Below are positions 12,373-25,238 of a stretch of DNA of 64,000 bases, piece by piece. The position numbers were made by a program, and so were the translations under genes. The notes under the pieces were generated by a model. The model was given only the letters and a program-made list of their open reading frames with translations. It searched no databases and was not told the DNA's origin. This DNA is from Deinococcus sp. AB2017081 (GTDB taxonomy: Bacteria > Deinococcota > Deinococci > Deinococcales > Deinococcaceae), in NCBI RefSeq assembly GCF_034440735.1, contig NZ_CP140098.1:2225501-2289500 (forward strand), given 5' to 3'. Within the stretch, counting starts at the first letter, position 1; each line of letters opens with the position of its first letter.

Positions 12373-12513
12373 GGAACGGGATGAGGGACAGGGGTCGAGT
12401 GACGGGGAAGGGCTGAGGCGCCTCAGTCTGACCCAGAGCACAGAGCTCAGAGGCGTCACCACAGCTCTACTCCAGCCGCGCCCGCCGCACCGCCGCCGCG
12501 CTAGCCTGACGGC
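12373..12513. other. Intergenic gap with short palindrome
   Basis: No gene. A perfect CTGAGGC/GCCTCAG inverted repeat near 12413-12426 follows the kinase gene but has no T-run, so it is at best a weak terminator. TAGCCT (12502-12507) is the leaderless -10 box of the OsmC gene. Confidence 0.5.
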
Positions 12514-12930
12514 ATGAAGAAGTCACTGAACATCACCTGGCTGGGCGAACAGCGGTACGTGGGGGTCAATCCCTCGGGGCAGCAGCTCCTGATCGACAAC
12601 TCGCCCACCAAGATCGGCGTGTCGCCCATGGACGCCCTGCTGGGGGCGCTGGCGACGTGCACGGCGGTGGACATCGTGGACATCATGGCCAAGAAGCGCA
12701 CTCCTCTGAGCACGTACCGGATCGAGGTCGAGGGCGAGCGGGCCGAGACCCACCCGAAGCGCTACACGCACATCACCGTGCGGCACATCGCCAGCGGACC
12801 CGGCGTGACCGCCGAGGCGCTGGGCAAGGCTGCCCACCTGAGCCATGAGAAGTACTGCTCGGTCGCCGCGTCCCTGAACGCCGAGATCCACGTCGAGGCG
12901 GTGCTGGAGGACGCGGCGGTGTCGTCCTGA
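12514..12930 (+). CDS. OsmC/Ohr-family peroxide-reducing protein
   Basis: 138 aa. The two redox cysteines of the family are present: Cys49 in LATCTAVD and Cys115 in EKYCSV. They sit in the helix and loop positions expected for thiol-dependent reduction of organic hydroperoxides or for the broader OsmC group. It resembles the YhfA-like branch more than classical Ohr because the fold starts SLNITWLGEQRY. The ATG is preceded by TAGCCT at 6 nt, predicting a leaderless mRNA. It ends 9 bp from the end of the convergent mrdA gene with no separate terminator visible, so the two transcripts probably overlap at the 3-prime ends. Confidence 0.88.
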   Translation: MKKSLNITWLGEQRYVGVNPSGQQLLIDNSPTKIGVSPMDALLGALATCTAVDIVDIMAKKRTPLSTYRIEVEGERAETHPKRYTHITVRHIASGPGVTAEALGKAAHLSHEKYCSVAASLNAEIHVEAVLEDAAVSS

Positions 12931-12939
12931 CCGGACTGG

Positions 12940-15060
12940 TCAGGGTGTGGTCGGCGTGGGCGCGGTGCTGGCCTGCGCCGCTGCCTTCGCCTTCGCGGCA
13001 TCCTTGGCAATGCGGGCGTGCATCTGTTCCAGTTCGCCGGTGCACGGGGTCTGACCGGGCAGGGCGTGGTTGCGCTCGTCCAGCTTCACGCACCAGCGGG
13101 CACCGAACATCTTGGCGGCGGCGCTCAGGCCGGGGCCGGAACCCTCGCCGCCGTTCTGGAAGAAGGTGACGACCAGGAAATTCGGCGTCTGGCCGTTCCC
13201 GATCGGGCCGTAGCCCTCGTACCACGCGTTGGTATACGCGTAGCCCTTGCGGAAACTCACGCCGTTCTCGGCGGTGCCGGTCTTGCCGCCGGTACGCACC
13301 GGGAAGTAGTTCGGTCCCAGGACATGCTGCGCGGTGCCCCAGCGGGTCGTCCCGGCCGTGGTGATCGCCATGCCGTCCTTGATCAGCTGGAAATCCTTGA
13401 CGTTGCCCGGCACCCGCTCGCTGGGCCGCCTGACGGGCTTGCCCTCGACGGCATGCAGCAGCGACAGTGGCCGGCGTACGCCCAGATTCACGATGGTCGA
13501 CAGCGCCGACGTGACCTGGGCGGGCGTGACCAGCAGTGAATCCTGCCCGATGGCGAAGGACAGTGCCTGGCCGGGGTAGTACACCAGCGGCTCCTCACCG
13601 GCGGCCCGGCGGCGCTCGTTCGCCTTCGCGAAGGTCTCCTTGAAGTGCTCCGGGCTGGGGATGTAGCCGGTCTTCTCGCCGGTCAGTTCCAGCCCCGTCT
13701 CGCGGCCGAAGCCCAGCTCCTGCGCGCGGCGACCCAGGTAGTTGGCGTACGTGATCGGATCGGCGGCGATGGCCGCCTGGTAGTACCACGTGTTGCACGA
13801 GAACGCGATGGCGAGTTTTCCGTCCACGTTCCCCAGGCTGCCGCTACGGTGCCAGTTGTACCGGGGGCCGCCGAACCGGATCGACGGCGCACAGTTGTAT
13901 GTGCGGTTGCCCCACTTCTCGATGAACGCCAGCGTCGAGGTCGGCTTGAACACGCTGCCCGAATCGAAGGTCTGCACGGCGCGGTTCTGCATCACGGCGT
14001 CCACGCTGTTCGAGGTCAGGGCCTTGGTGCGGGCCTCCGGATCCGGACTGGGCACCCGCGAGAACCAGTTGGGGTCGTAGGTGGGGCTGCTCGCCATGGC
14101 GAGCACCTCGTTGGTGCGCGGATCAATGGCGATGATCGCGCCGCGTGCCACGGTCTCGGGCGGCACCTTGTACTTGGCACGCCCGGCGTTGACCTCCTTC
14201 AGGGAGTCGCGCAGGGCCTGTTCCGCGGTGCGCTGAAGCACCGAGTCGATCGACAGCGTGATGTCCTGTCCCTGCTGGCCGGGATCGATGACCCGCTCGG
14301 TCTGCGGGCGGCCGGTGGCGGTCACCTCACGGCGCAGCAGGCCGTTCTTTCCCTCCAGGGTCTTCTGGAGGCTGTACTCCAGCCCGGCGCGGCCCACCAG
14401 GTCGCCCACGGTGTAGCCCTCGTCCTTGACCTGGGCCTCGGTCGCCTCCTGCACGTAGCCGAGCAGGTGGGCGGCCATCTTGTGCTGGGGGTAGATGCGC
14501 TCCAGGCGGGGGCGCAGTTCCAGCGACGGGATCAGCACGGTGTATTCGTACAGCGCCGCGAGGTTCTTCTCCGGCACGTTGCGGGCCAGGATGACCTCGG
14601 TCTCCGTCTTGCGGTCCGGTTCGATGGGCCTTCCGGCCGCGATCATCTCCGGGGCGATGCCCGCCAGATACACGATCTTGTCCCACGAGGGCAGGGCCAG
14701 GGCCCGCTCCTCCGGGTCGCGCCGCCCGGTGTAGACCAGATCGACCGCCTGCCGGTTGGTCGCCAGCAGCACGCCGTCGCGGGTACGGATCTCGCCGCGC
14801 AGTGCCCGGACGACCTCATCGCGCTGGAAGTTGCTGGTCGACTGCACGGCGTACTGGCTGTGCTCCACGATCTGGAGCTGGTACAGCCGGGCCCCGAGGG
14901 CTCCCAGCGCGACACTGAAGAACAGCGCCGTCCACGTGACCCGCGCGGCGCCGTTCGAGCGGGCCCGGACAGGTGACAACGCCGACGCGCCGCCAGCCCG
15001 GCCGCTGGCCCGCCGGCGCAGGCGGTCACGGCGATCCAGGGCGTCGCCGGCCCGGCTCAC
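12940..15060 (-). CDS. mrdA: Penicillin-binding protein 2 (class B transpeptidase, elongasome)
   Basis: 706 aa. One N-terminal membrane anchor (about 44-62), a PBP dimerisation domain, then a transpeptidase domain with SVFK (Ser369, Lys372), SCN (Ser421-Asn423) and KTG (Lys593). It cross-links peptidoglycan with MreC/MreD and an RodA-type polymerase. The C-terminus is an Ala/Lys/Pro-rich tail of about 40 residues. Start GTG 15060 forms a GTGA overlap with the mreD stop. The open frame continues upstream but only as an out-of-frame reading of mreD. No rodA or mreB is adjacent. Confidence 0.94.
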   Translation of the reverse strand: MSRAGDALDRRDRLRRRASGRAGGASALSPVRARSNGAARVTWTALFFSVALGALGARLYQLQIVEHSQYAVQSTSNFQRDEVVRALRGEIRTRDGVLLATNRQAVDLVYTGRRDPEERALALPSWDKIVYLAGIAPEMIAAGRPIEPDRKTETEVILARNVPEKNLAALYEYTVLIPSLELRPRLERIYPQHKMAAHLLGYVQEATEAQVKDEGYTVGDLVGRAGLEYSLQKTLEGKNGLLRREVTATGRPQTERVIDPGQQGQDITLSIDSVLQRTAEQALRDSLKEVNAGRAKYKVPPETVARGAIIAIDPRTNEVLAMASSPTYDPNWFSRVPSPDPEARTKALTSNSVDAVMQNRAVQTFDSGSVFKPTSTLAFIEKWGNRTYNCAPSIRFGGPRYNWHRSGSLGNVDGKLAIAFSCNTWYYQAAIAADPITYANYLGRRAQELGFGRETGLELTGEKTGYIPSPEHFKETFAKANERRRAAGEEPLVYYPGQALSFAIGQDSLLVTPAQVTSALSTIVNLGVRRPLSLLHAVEGKPVRRPSERVPGNVKDFQLIKDGMAITTAGTTRWGTAQHVLGPNYFPVRTGGKTGTAENGVSFRKGYAYTNAWYEGYGPIGNGQTPNFLVVTFFQNGGEGSGPGLSAAAKMFGARWCVKLDERNHALPGQTPCTGELEQMHARIAKDAAKAKAAAQASTAPTPTTP

Positions 15061-15590
15061 GACAGATCCTCGGGGGACGAGCGCGGCCCCAGGCCCCAGG
15101 TGATGACGCGTTCCCACACGCCTGCCAGGATAAGCGTTCCGGCGAACAGCACCGGAACCGTCCTCACCAGCAGCGGCACCGTGACCAGATCCGAGCGCAG
15201 CCAGTACGTCAGGGCCAGGAAGGCCGCCCACTCGCCCACGACCGCCGCCACCACCGTCAGCAGGCCCTGCACCGGGCCACTGTTCGAGAAGTACCGCCGC
15301 ACGACCATCACCAGCAGCGCCCCGCCGGCCACCCCGGCCGCGTGCAGCCCCAGCAGGCCGCCCCCCAGGACGTCCTGCAGCAGGCCCACTGCGAACGCGG
15401 CGACGAGCGCCCACGCGGGCCGGAAGCGCCACGCCACGCCGGCGCCGGTCAGCAGGAACAGATCCGGCGCGGCGATGGCGGCGGCGTCCGCAAGGCGCGA
15501 GAGCAGGCCCTGCACGGCGATCAGCGCCACCACATATCCGGCCGCCCGCAGGATCCGGATCGAGCGGCGGCGGGGCCGCTCAATGGTCAC
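15057..15590 (-). CDS. mreD: Rod-shape-determining membrane protein MreD
   Basis: 177 aa with about five hydrophobic helices and a basic N-terminus, matching the size and topology of MreD. Sequence signature is weak, as usual for this family, but position between mreC and mrdA, both with 4-bp GTGA overlaps, makes the identification firm. MreD links MreC to PBP2 in the inner membrane. The segment FAVGLLQDVLGGGLLGLHA corresponds to the conserved G-x-x-x-D central helix of the family. Confidence 0.9.
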   Translation of the reverse strand: MTIERPRRRSIRILRAAGYVVALIAVQGLLSRLADAAAIAAPDLFLLTGAGVAWRFRPAWALVAAFAVGLLQDVLGGGLLGLHAAGVAGGALLVMVVRRYFSNSGPVQGLLTVVAAVVGEWAAFLALTYWLRSDLVTVPLLVRTVPVLFAGTLILAGVWERVITWGLGPRSSPEDLS

Positions 15591-16366
15591 AGGCCCTCCA
15601 GGATCGTGACGTCCTCGACCACGCCGACATCCACCGCCGGTTTCACGATCACCACGCGGCTCACGTCGTTCGGGCCGAGCGGCATGACCTGTTCGACCGT
15701 GCCCACGCGGATGCCGACCGGGAACACGCCCCCCAGGCTGTTCGTGACCAGCACGTCCCCGACCTTGACCGGCACCGAGCGCGAGAACTCTGCCCGCAGT
15801 CGGTCTGGCGGCAGGCCCCGGGCCAGCCCCCGGCCGCCCTTGTTGCCGTCCAGGCTCACGCCCACGCTGCTCTCCGGATCCACGAGCGCGACCACCGTGG
15901 ACTGGGACGCGGCCACGTCGGTGACCTGGCCGATCAGGCCGCCGGGCACCGTCACTGGCATCCGGATGCGCACGCCGGCATTGCGGCCCAGGTTCAGCGT
16001 CAGCCGCGCGGTGAGCGTGGTCGGCGACACCGCCACGACCTGCGCGATTCCCACGGCGTTGGGCGCCTGCGTCCGGGTGATCACGTCCAGCTGACGCAGG
16101 CGGGCCGCCTCGCGGGTGAGCAGCTCGTTGCGCTGGCGCAGGACGTCATTCTGGCGGCGCAGCTCGGCATTGTCGCGGGCCAGGGCACGCTCGTGAACCA
16201 GCGAGTCGTAGGCGTGGCGCAGGTTGTCCGCGACCGTCACGCTCACCCGCGTGATCGGCACGGTCGTGGAGCGCAGCGCGGTCGGAGCGACCACCTGAAA
16301 CCGGGTCGCGACCATGCTGAGTCCCAGCAGCAGCGCGTACACCAGCAGCAGCCGCCGCCAGTTCAC
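15587..16366 (-). CDS. mreC: Rod-shape-determining protein MreC
   Basis: 259 aa. An N-terminal membrane anchor (about 5-25), a periplasmic coiled coil (about 50-95, rich in Arg/Leu/Glu) and two beta-barrel domains with the family stretches SVGVSLDGNKG and GDVLVTNSLGGVFP. MreC activates PBP2 in cylindrical growth. Start GTG 16366 overlaps the maf stop (GTGA); a longer N-terminal extension is possible in the same frame but lies within maf and lacks family similarity. Confidence 0.94.
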   Translation of the reverse strand: MNWRRLLLVYALLLGLSMVATRFQVVAPTALRSTTVPITRVSVTVADNLRHAYDSLVHERALARDNAELRRQNDVLRQRNELLTREAARLRQLDVITRTQAPNAVGIAQVVAVSPTTLTARLTLNLGRNAGVRIRMPVTVPGGLIGQVTDVAASQSTVVALVDPESSVGVSLDGNKGGRGLARGLPPDRLRAEFSRSVPVKVGDVLVTNSLGGVFPVGIRVGTVEQVMPLGPNDVSRVVIVKPAVDVGVVEDVTILEGL

Positions 16367-17000
16367 GCCGGGCCAGCCTCCGCCACGTGCCCACGGAGGT
16401 CGTTCCACACCGGAACGCCCGCCGCCCGCAGCCGGCGGATCACGACCGACAGCGGAAACCCGACCACGGTGCTGTATTCACCCTCGACCCGCTCCACCAG
16501 GGCCATGCCCAGCGCCTGGATGCCGTAGCCGCCGGCCTTGTCGAGCCCCTCGCCCGACGCGGCGTAGTGCGCGATCTCGGCGGGACTGAGCGACCGGAAG
16601 GTCACGTCGGCGCGGGCCACCTCGGTGTCCTCCCGGTCAGGGCCGACCACCGCGACGCCCGTGTAGACCTGATGGGTGCGGCCCGACAGCAGCCTCAGGA
16701 ACGCGGCGTTCTCGTCGGCGTCCGTGGGCTTGCCCAGCAACCGGCTCCCGAGCGCGACCACGGTGTCCGATCCGATCACGACCGCGCCGGGGATCTCGCG
16801 TGCCACCGTCCGCGCCTTCTGGAGCGCCAGCTCACCCGCCAGGGCGGCCGGTTCCTGCGTGACGCTCTCCTCGGGGTCGCCGCTGACCTGCACCGTGAAG
16901 GGCACGCCGAGCAGGGTCAGCAGCTCGCGCCGCCGGGGGCTGCCGGACGCCAGCACGACCGTGGGCCCCCCGGCATCCACGCCGGGTACGGGTTCAGACA

Positions 17001-17001
<1 letters not shown>
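16363..17001 (-). CDS. maf: Maf-family nucleotide pyrophosphatase
   Basis: 212 aa. Family hallmarks: LASGSPRRRELL at the N-terminus, EPAALAGELALQKA, VIGSDTVVALG (catalytic Asp) and YGIQALG near the C-terminus. Maf proteins hydrolyse dTTP/UTP or modified nucleoside triphosphates and are linked to septum inhibition in Bacillus, in keeping with its position next to mreCD. ATG 17001 overlaps the deoC stop by one base (TGATG). Confidence 0.95.
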
Positions 17002-17663
<662 letters not shown>

Positions 17664-17753
17664 GCCCCCAGCATACGCACCCTCGCCCCACTGCGCTCAA
17701 CTGCCTAAAGGTGCAGGGCACGCCGCCCGCCGGGGCTGCGTTAGCCTGGGCGC

Positions 17754-18245
17754 ATGACGACCCCCGTCCACATCCCGGTTCCCGGTGAACCCTTCCCCGA
17801 CTTCGCCCTGCCGGATGCCCACGGCAGCGTCCACACCCTGTCCGGTCTGCGGGGACGCTACGTGGTGCTGTACGCGTACCCCAAGGACGACACCCCCGGC
17901 TGCACGAAGGAGGCCTGCGACTTCCGCGACAACGCGCTGCTGCGCGCCCACGGCGCCGCGATCCTGGGCATCAGCGCCGATGACGCGGACAGCCATGGGG
18001 CCTTTGCGGCCAAGTACGACTTGCCGTTTCCGCTTCTGAGCGACATGGACTCTGCGTTCCTGCGGAACATCGGCACCTTCGGTGAGAAGACCAGCTTCGG
18101 TAAGGTCACCCAGGGCATCCGCCGTCAGACCTTCCTGATCGACCCGGACGGCCGCCTCGTGAAGGCGTGGCTGAATGTGAAGGTGGACGGCCACGCCGAT
18201 GCCGTCGCCGCCGCCATGACGAAGGATCAAGCACGGCATGGGTGA
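17754..18245 (+). CDS. bcp: Peroxiredoxin, BCP/PrxQ type
   Basis: 163 aa. Peroxidatic Cys50 in DDTPGCTKEACDF, with the second cysteine at Cys55 as the resolving residue, the atypical 2-Cys arrangement of BCP/PrxQ. It reduces hydrogen and organic peroxides using thioredoxin. ATG 17754 is preceded at 6 nt by TAGCCT (17742-17747), so a leaderless transcript is expected. It overlaps rpiA by 8 bp. The promoter region is shared, back to back, with the deoC operon. Confidence 0.95.
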   Translation: MTTPVHIPVPGEPFPDFALPDAHGSVHTLSGLRGRYVVLYAYPKDDTPGCTKEACDFRDNALLRAHGAAILGISADDADSHGAFAAKYDLPFPLLSDMDSAFLRNIGTFGEKTSFGKVTQGIRRQTFLIDPDGRLVKAWLNVKVDGHADAVAAAMTKDQARHG

Positions 18246-18933
18246 GCCCCTGAATCTGGAGGCCCTGAAGCAGCAGGCCGCTGTCCGTGCCACCGATCTC
18301 GTGCGCAGCGGCATGCGCGTCGGCCTGGGCACCGGCAGCACGGCGAAATACGCCATCGAGGAGATCGGACGGCGTGTGGGCAGCGGCGAGCTGACCGGCA
18401 TCGTGGGGGTGGCCACCAGCGAGGCCAGCGACGTGCTGGCGCGGCAGGTGGGGATCGTGGTCGAGCCGCTCGACCCGCGTCCACTGGACATCGCCATCGA
18501 CGGCGCGGACGAGATCGACCCGCAGCTCGACCTGATCAAGGGTCTGGGCGGCGCCCTGCTGCGCGAGAAGCTCACCGAGATTCAGACCGGCACGCTGGTC
18601 ATCATTGCCGACCACACCAAGACCGTCGCCCACCTGGGCCAGAAGGCCCCGGTGCCCATCGAGATCGCCCGCTTCGGGTTCCTGAGCACCATCGAACGTC
18701 TGCGGGCCATCCTGCCCGGCGGCCGGCTGCGTCAGCCAGGAGCCCAGCCCTACGTGACTGACAACGGCAACTACATCTACGACGGACAGCTGCCGCCCGA
18801 ATTTGATCCCGCCGTGCTGGAGCGCCAGCTCAAGGGCACGCTGGGCGTCGTCGAGACGGGCTTCTTCCTGGGCATGGCGACGCACGCCTTCGTGGCCGCC
18901 CCGGACGGGGTTCAGGAATACCGGCGCAGGTAG
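18238..18933 (+). CDS. rpiA: Ribose-5-phosphate isomerase A
   Basis: 231 aa. Motifs GLGTGSTAKYAI (phosphate loop), DGADEID with the catalytic Asp, and LIKGLGGALLREK with the catalytic Glu/Lys are all intact. It interconverts ribose-5-phosphate and ribulose-5-phosphate. It overlaps the upstream bcp gene by 8 bp, so the peroxiredoxin and the pentose enzyme form one unit, plausibly linking NADPH supply and peroxide removal, though that is inference. Confidence 0.96.
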   Translation: MGEPLNLEALKQQAAVRATDLVRSGMRVGLGTGSTAKYAIEEIGRRVGSGELTGIVGVATSEASDVLARQVGIVVEPLDPRPLDIAIDGADEIDPQLDLIKGLGGALLREKLTEIQTGTLVIIADHTKTVAHLGQKAPVPIEIARFGFLSTIERLRAILPGGRLRQPGAQPYVTDNGNYIYDGQLPPEFDPAVLERQLKGTLGVVETGFFLGMATHAFVAAPDGVQEYRRR

Positions 18934-19057
18934 GGGAGGGGTACATCCGTCGCCGGTTCAAAACAAGCTACTCAAAGTTCCCCCGAAGTCGGCGAGGGTG
19001 GTGGTTTCAACGGTGCTGCGTGCTCACCCCTCCGCTTCGCGGCTCTCTGAATCCGCC

Positions 19058-19157
19058 CATGCGGGACACTTCCCCTGGGGACGAGGCAAGGAGAACACTG
19101 TGCCACGCCTTCTTGGCTCCCCCCTTAGGGACGCTGGCGGCGAAGCCGACTGAGGGG
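19058..19157. repeat. Hairpin-rich intergenic element between convergent genes
   Basis: The 241-bp gap after rpiA holds several short inverted repeats: CCGC/GCGG around 19053-19065, TCCCC-T-GGGGA (19071-19081), CGGC-GAA-GCCG (19138-19148) nested inside CCCCTTA (19121-19127) and TGAGGGG (19151-19157). It has no coding potential. It may act as a bidirectional terminator, or be one copy of a dispersed palindromic repeat; a second copy is not present in this window. Confidence 0.5.
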
Positions 19158-19174
19158 TTCAGACGCCACCCCCC

Positions 19175-21238
<2,064 letters not shown>

Positions 21239-21346
21239 ATGGCCAGCGTAGCGTCAAGGCCAAAAGAGCGGAGTGGGCGAACGTGAACACTGTTCTGAGG
21301 AGGCTTCACACCCGTACGGGCACGTCCACACGTCACACTGAGGGTC

Positions 21347-22267
21347 ATGGCCCCGCCTGAGTCCTTCCCTGCCGTTCCAGATCACGCCGAGCCCGGAGCC
21401 ATCGAGAACCCCGTCCGAGTCCGCGCGGGGTTCTCCCTCACCTTCGAGGTGCCCTTCCCGACCCCCATGTTGTTCGTCGTGCAGCCCACGGATCGGCTGG
21501 GCGCGACCGGTACCCGCCAGCGGATCCTGGCCCAGCGCACCCTGGGCGCGGCCGAGGGCATCCACACCTACACCGATATGCACGGCAACCTCATCTGGCG
21601 GGCGCTGGCGCAGCCCGGTACCTTCACGCTGGGGCACGACCTGCTGGCCGAGATCACCCGGCATCCCGATCCGCAGCTGCACGGCCTGCGCAAGACTCCG
21701 GTCGAGGAGCTGCCGGACGAGACCATCGGCTACCTGCTGCCGAGCCGCTATGTGGACAGCGACCTCGTGAGCGCCGAGGCGTGGGACCGGTTCGGGCACA
21801 TCCAGGGGGGCTGGGCGCAGGTACAGGCGATCAGCGACTTCCTGTATGCCGAATGCACCTACGGCTACGGCAGCACGTCGACCACCACCGCGAAGCAGGC
21901 CTTCGATTCCCGCCGCGCCGTGTGCCGGGACTTCGCGCACATGGGTGTCGCGTTCTGCCGCGCCCTGAACATTCCGGCCCGCTACGTGTGCGGGTACATG
22001 CCCGACATCGACATCGTGCCGGATCCGGTGCCCATGGATTTCCACGCGTGGTTCGAGGTGTTCCTCGACGGCCAGTGGCGCACCTTCGACGCCCGCCACA
22101 ACCGGCCCCGCGCCGGCCGGGTGCTCATCGCGCAGGGCCGCGACGCCAGCGACGTGGCCTTCACCACCACGTTTGGCAGTGCCCGCCTGACGCACATGAA
22201 GGTCTGGGCCGACGAGGCCCCCCCCGGCATGACGCTGGACACCCCGCCCAACCCGCGCATCTTCTGA
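21347..22267 (+). CDS. Transglutaminase-like cysteine peptidase/amidase family protein
   Basis: 306 aa, no signal peptide. A beta-rich N-terminal domain (about 20-130) precedes a transglutaminase-fold core with triad Cys193 (RRAVCRDFAHMG), His233 (DFHAWFEVF) and Asp248 (FDAR). Bacterial members with this layout are usually annotated as transglutaminase-like proteases or amidases, often next to peptide-ligase genes; none is adjacent here. A CACACT -10-like box lies 7 nt before the ATG. A GCCAGGG/CCCTGGC inverted repeat (22296-22325) downstream may end the transcript. Confidence 0.88.
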   Translation: MAPPESFPAVPDHAEPGAIENPVRVRAGFSLTFEVPFPTPMLFVVQPTDRLGATGTRQRILAQRTLGAAEGIHTYTDMHGNLIWRALAQPGTFTLGHDLLAEITRHPDPQLHGLRKTPVEELPDETIGYLLPSRYVDSDLVSAEAWDRFGHIQGGWAQVQAISDFLYAECTYGYGSTSTTTAKQAFDSRRAVCRDFAHMGVAFCRALNIPARYVCGYMPDIDIVPDPVPMDFHAWFEVFLDGQWRTFDARHNRPRAGRVLIAQGRDASDVAFTTTFGSARLTHMKVWADEAPPGMTLDTPPNPRIF

Positions 22268-22295
22268 AACCGGTGTACAGCGGCGGGAGCGCAGT

Positions 22296-22325
22296 GCCAG
22301 GGGGAGACCGCCTCTGTACCCTGGC
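22296..22325 (+). terminator. Possible terminator hairpin after the transglutaminase-like gene
   Basis: GCCAGGG (22296-22302) and CCCTGGC (22319-22325) pair across a 16-nt loop that itself contains GAG/CTC. There is no T-run, so termination efficiency is doubtful. Confidence 0.35.
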
Positions 22326-22418
22326 GCCTTCGGGAGGGGTGCGGGTGTGGCGCAGGCAAACGGTCGCGGGATGAGCCGGGCGCGCGGTGGAGCGGCGGCG
22401 GGCCGCTAGACTCTGGGC

Positions 22419-23576
<1,158 letters not shown>

Positions 23577-23654
23577 GCATCCCAGCTGGCCTCGAGCGTG
23601 ACGACCGTCACGCTTCTGACAGCCAGCGCCGCGGCGCCGACCTATGGTGAGGGC

Positions 23655-24407
23655 ATGAGCGGACTTCCCCGACAGCTGATCCTGCTGGCCGCGACCCTCC
23701 TGACGCTGGTCATGAACTACCTCAGCAACGCGCTGCCCCTGTTCGGGAATTCGAACAAGGAGGTCAGTGACGCGCTGCCCAACGCCTTCACCCCCGCCGG
23801 CCTGACCTTCGCGGTGTGGGGGCCGATCTTCCTGGGGCTGACGGTATTCGCGGTGTACCAGGCGCTGCCGGCACAGCGCGGGCCCCGGCTCGACCGGCTG
23901 TTCTGGCCCTTCCTGCTGGGCAATCTGTTGAACGTGGGGTGGCTCCTGGCCTTCCAGAGCCTGCGCTACGGCCTGAGTGTAGTGATCATGCTCACGCTGC
24001 TGGCCAGCCTGATCTGGCTGTATGTGACCGTGCGTGACCTGCCACCGCGCGGCGCGGAGGTCTGGACGCTCCAGCTCCCCGCCAGCCTGTATGTGGCGTG
24101 GATCAGCGTGGCCACCATGGCGAACATCACGGCGTATCTAGTGAGTGCCGGGGTCACGCAGGGCGCCCTGGGGCTGACCCCGGCGACGTGGTCGGCCGTG
24201 CTGGTCGTGATCGCCGCACTGCTGGGTGCATTCTTCCTGTGGCGGTTCCGCGACGTGGCTGTCGCGCTGGTGCTCGTGTGGGCGTTCCTGGGTGTGTATC
24301 TCGCGCGGCCCGAGGTGCTGACCGTCACGGTGGGGGTCGGGCTGGGCGTGCTCGCGCTCCTGGTGGCCGGGGCGCTGGCCCTCAGAACCCGGCCGGCGGC
24401 CCTGTGA
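23655..24407 (+). CDS. TspO/MBR-like tryptophan-rich membrane protein
   Basis: 250 aa with about eight predicted helices, longer than canonical five-helix TspO (about 160 aa). The motif NAFTPAGLTFAVWGPIFLGL matches the P-x-F-T-P-x-G-x-x-x-x-x-W-G signature of TspO-related proteins, and WISVATMANITAYL is the second conserved helix. Such proteins bind porphyrins or act as membrane sensors; substrate unknown. ATG 23655 follows TATGGT (23643-23648) at 6 nt, which decides the start over an upstream ATG at 23598. Confidence 0.8.
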   Translation: MSGLPRQLILLAATLLTLVMNYLSNALPLFGNSNKEVSDALPNAFTPAGLTFAVWGPIFLGLTVFAVYQALPAQRGPRLDRLFWPFLLGNLLNVGWLLAFQSLRYGLSVVIMLTLLASLIWLYVTVRDLPPRGAEVWTLQLPASLYVAWISVATMANITAYLVSAGVTQGALGLTPATWSAVLVVIAALLGAFFLWRFRDVAVALVLVWAFLGVYLARPEVLTVTVGVGLGVLALLVAGALALRTRPAAL

Positions 24408-24435
24408 CCCCCGGCGGACGCTACACTTCTCATCA

Positions 24436-25182
24436 ATGCCTGCGCCTGATTCGCCCGTTGCCCTGATCGGCCATTCCGGGGCGGCGGCCCGCGCGCTGCG
24501 CGACCTGGGTCTGGTCGGCGTGGCCGTGCCGCACGACGACCTTGCCGCCACCCTGGAGGCGTGCCGAACCCTGCGCTTCAGCGGGGCACTGGTGCACCCG
24601 TCGCAGGAGGCGGCGCTGGTGTCCGTCACGCAGGCCGATCCGGTGGCGCAGCGGGTCGGCCGGGTCGATGCCGTCGCCTTCGCGGGCGGGGTGCACGGCA
24701 CGTTCGCCCTGGCCGATGCCCTGACCGATGCCATCGAGGCGAGCGGCTACGCCACACGCGGGGCCAGCGCCCTGCTGTTCGGTCACAGCGCCCGCGATCT
24801 GGCCCTGGCCCTGCCGCTGACCCGGCAGGGCTTCACCGATATCGGCGTGGTGGGCGACACGGTTCCGGAGGCCGAGGCGGCCGCGCGGCACCTGCCCGCC
24901 GGGCTGCGGGGCTATCCGGTCAGCCGCGCCGATCCGTCCGTCGCCACCCTGGCCGAGCGCGCCGATCTGGTGGTCGTCACCGGGGGCACCCTGCTGCCCG
25001 GCCTGCTTCAGCCGTACCACACCGTGGTCGACCTGACGGGCCGGGCCCGCCCCGAGGCCGCCGCCACGGTCATGGATCTGAGCCGGCTGCCGGCCCTGCG
25101 CCTGGCGCGGCAGCTGGCCCACGCGACCGGCCAGCGCTTCCACTCGGATGAACTGACGCCGCTGCTGACCGCGCTGGCGTGA
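24436..25182 (+). CDS. AroE-like protein with degenerate active site
   Basis: 248 aa. Overall layout follows shikimate dehydrogenase: an N-terminal substrate-type domain (LIGHSGAAARALRDLGLVG), a GVHGTFALADAL helix where AroE has its N-T-D-x-x-G block, then a Rossmann-like region ALLFGHSARDLALALPLTRQ in place of the G-A-G-G-A loop. The catalytic Lys and Asp of AroE are not recognisable, and the nucleotide loop lacks the glycine pattern, so activity as a dehydrogenase is doubtful. TACACT (24422-24427) lies 8 nt upstream. The assignment rests on pattern only. Confidence 0.6.
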   Translation: MPAPDSPVALIGHSGAAARALRDLGLVGVAVPHDDLAATLEACRTLRFSGALVHPSQEAALVSVTQADPVAQRVGRVDAVAFAGGVHGTFALADALTDAIEASGYATRGASALLFGHSARDLALALPLTRQGFTDIGVVGDTVPEAEAAARHLPAGLRGYPVSRADPSVATLAERADLVVVTGGTLLPGLLQPYHTVVDLTGRARPEAAATVMDLSRLPALRLARQLAHATGQRFHSDELTPLLTALA

Positions 25183-25192
25183 GCACAGTTGA

Positions 25193-25225
25193 AGAGGCAC
25201 CGGAGTTCAGCGCTCCGGTGCCTCT
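25193..25225. terminator. Strong bidirectional terminator hairpin
   Basis: A perfect 13-bp stem: AGAGGCACCGGAG (25193-25205), a 7-nt loop, and CTCCGGTGCCTCT (25213-25225). It lies 11 bp after the AroE-like gene and 13 bp after the end of the converging permease gene, so it can serve both. Confidence 0.85.
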
Positions 25226-25238
25226 CCTCTGTGTACGC

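Noticed and set aside
19080..19160. Insertion-sequence end
   Set aside because: No transposase, no target duplication or matching opposite end in the vicinity.
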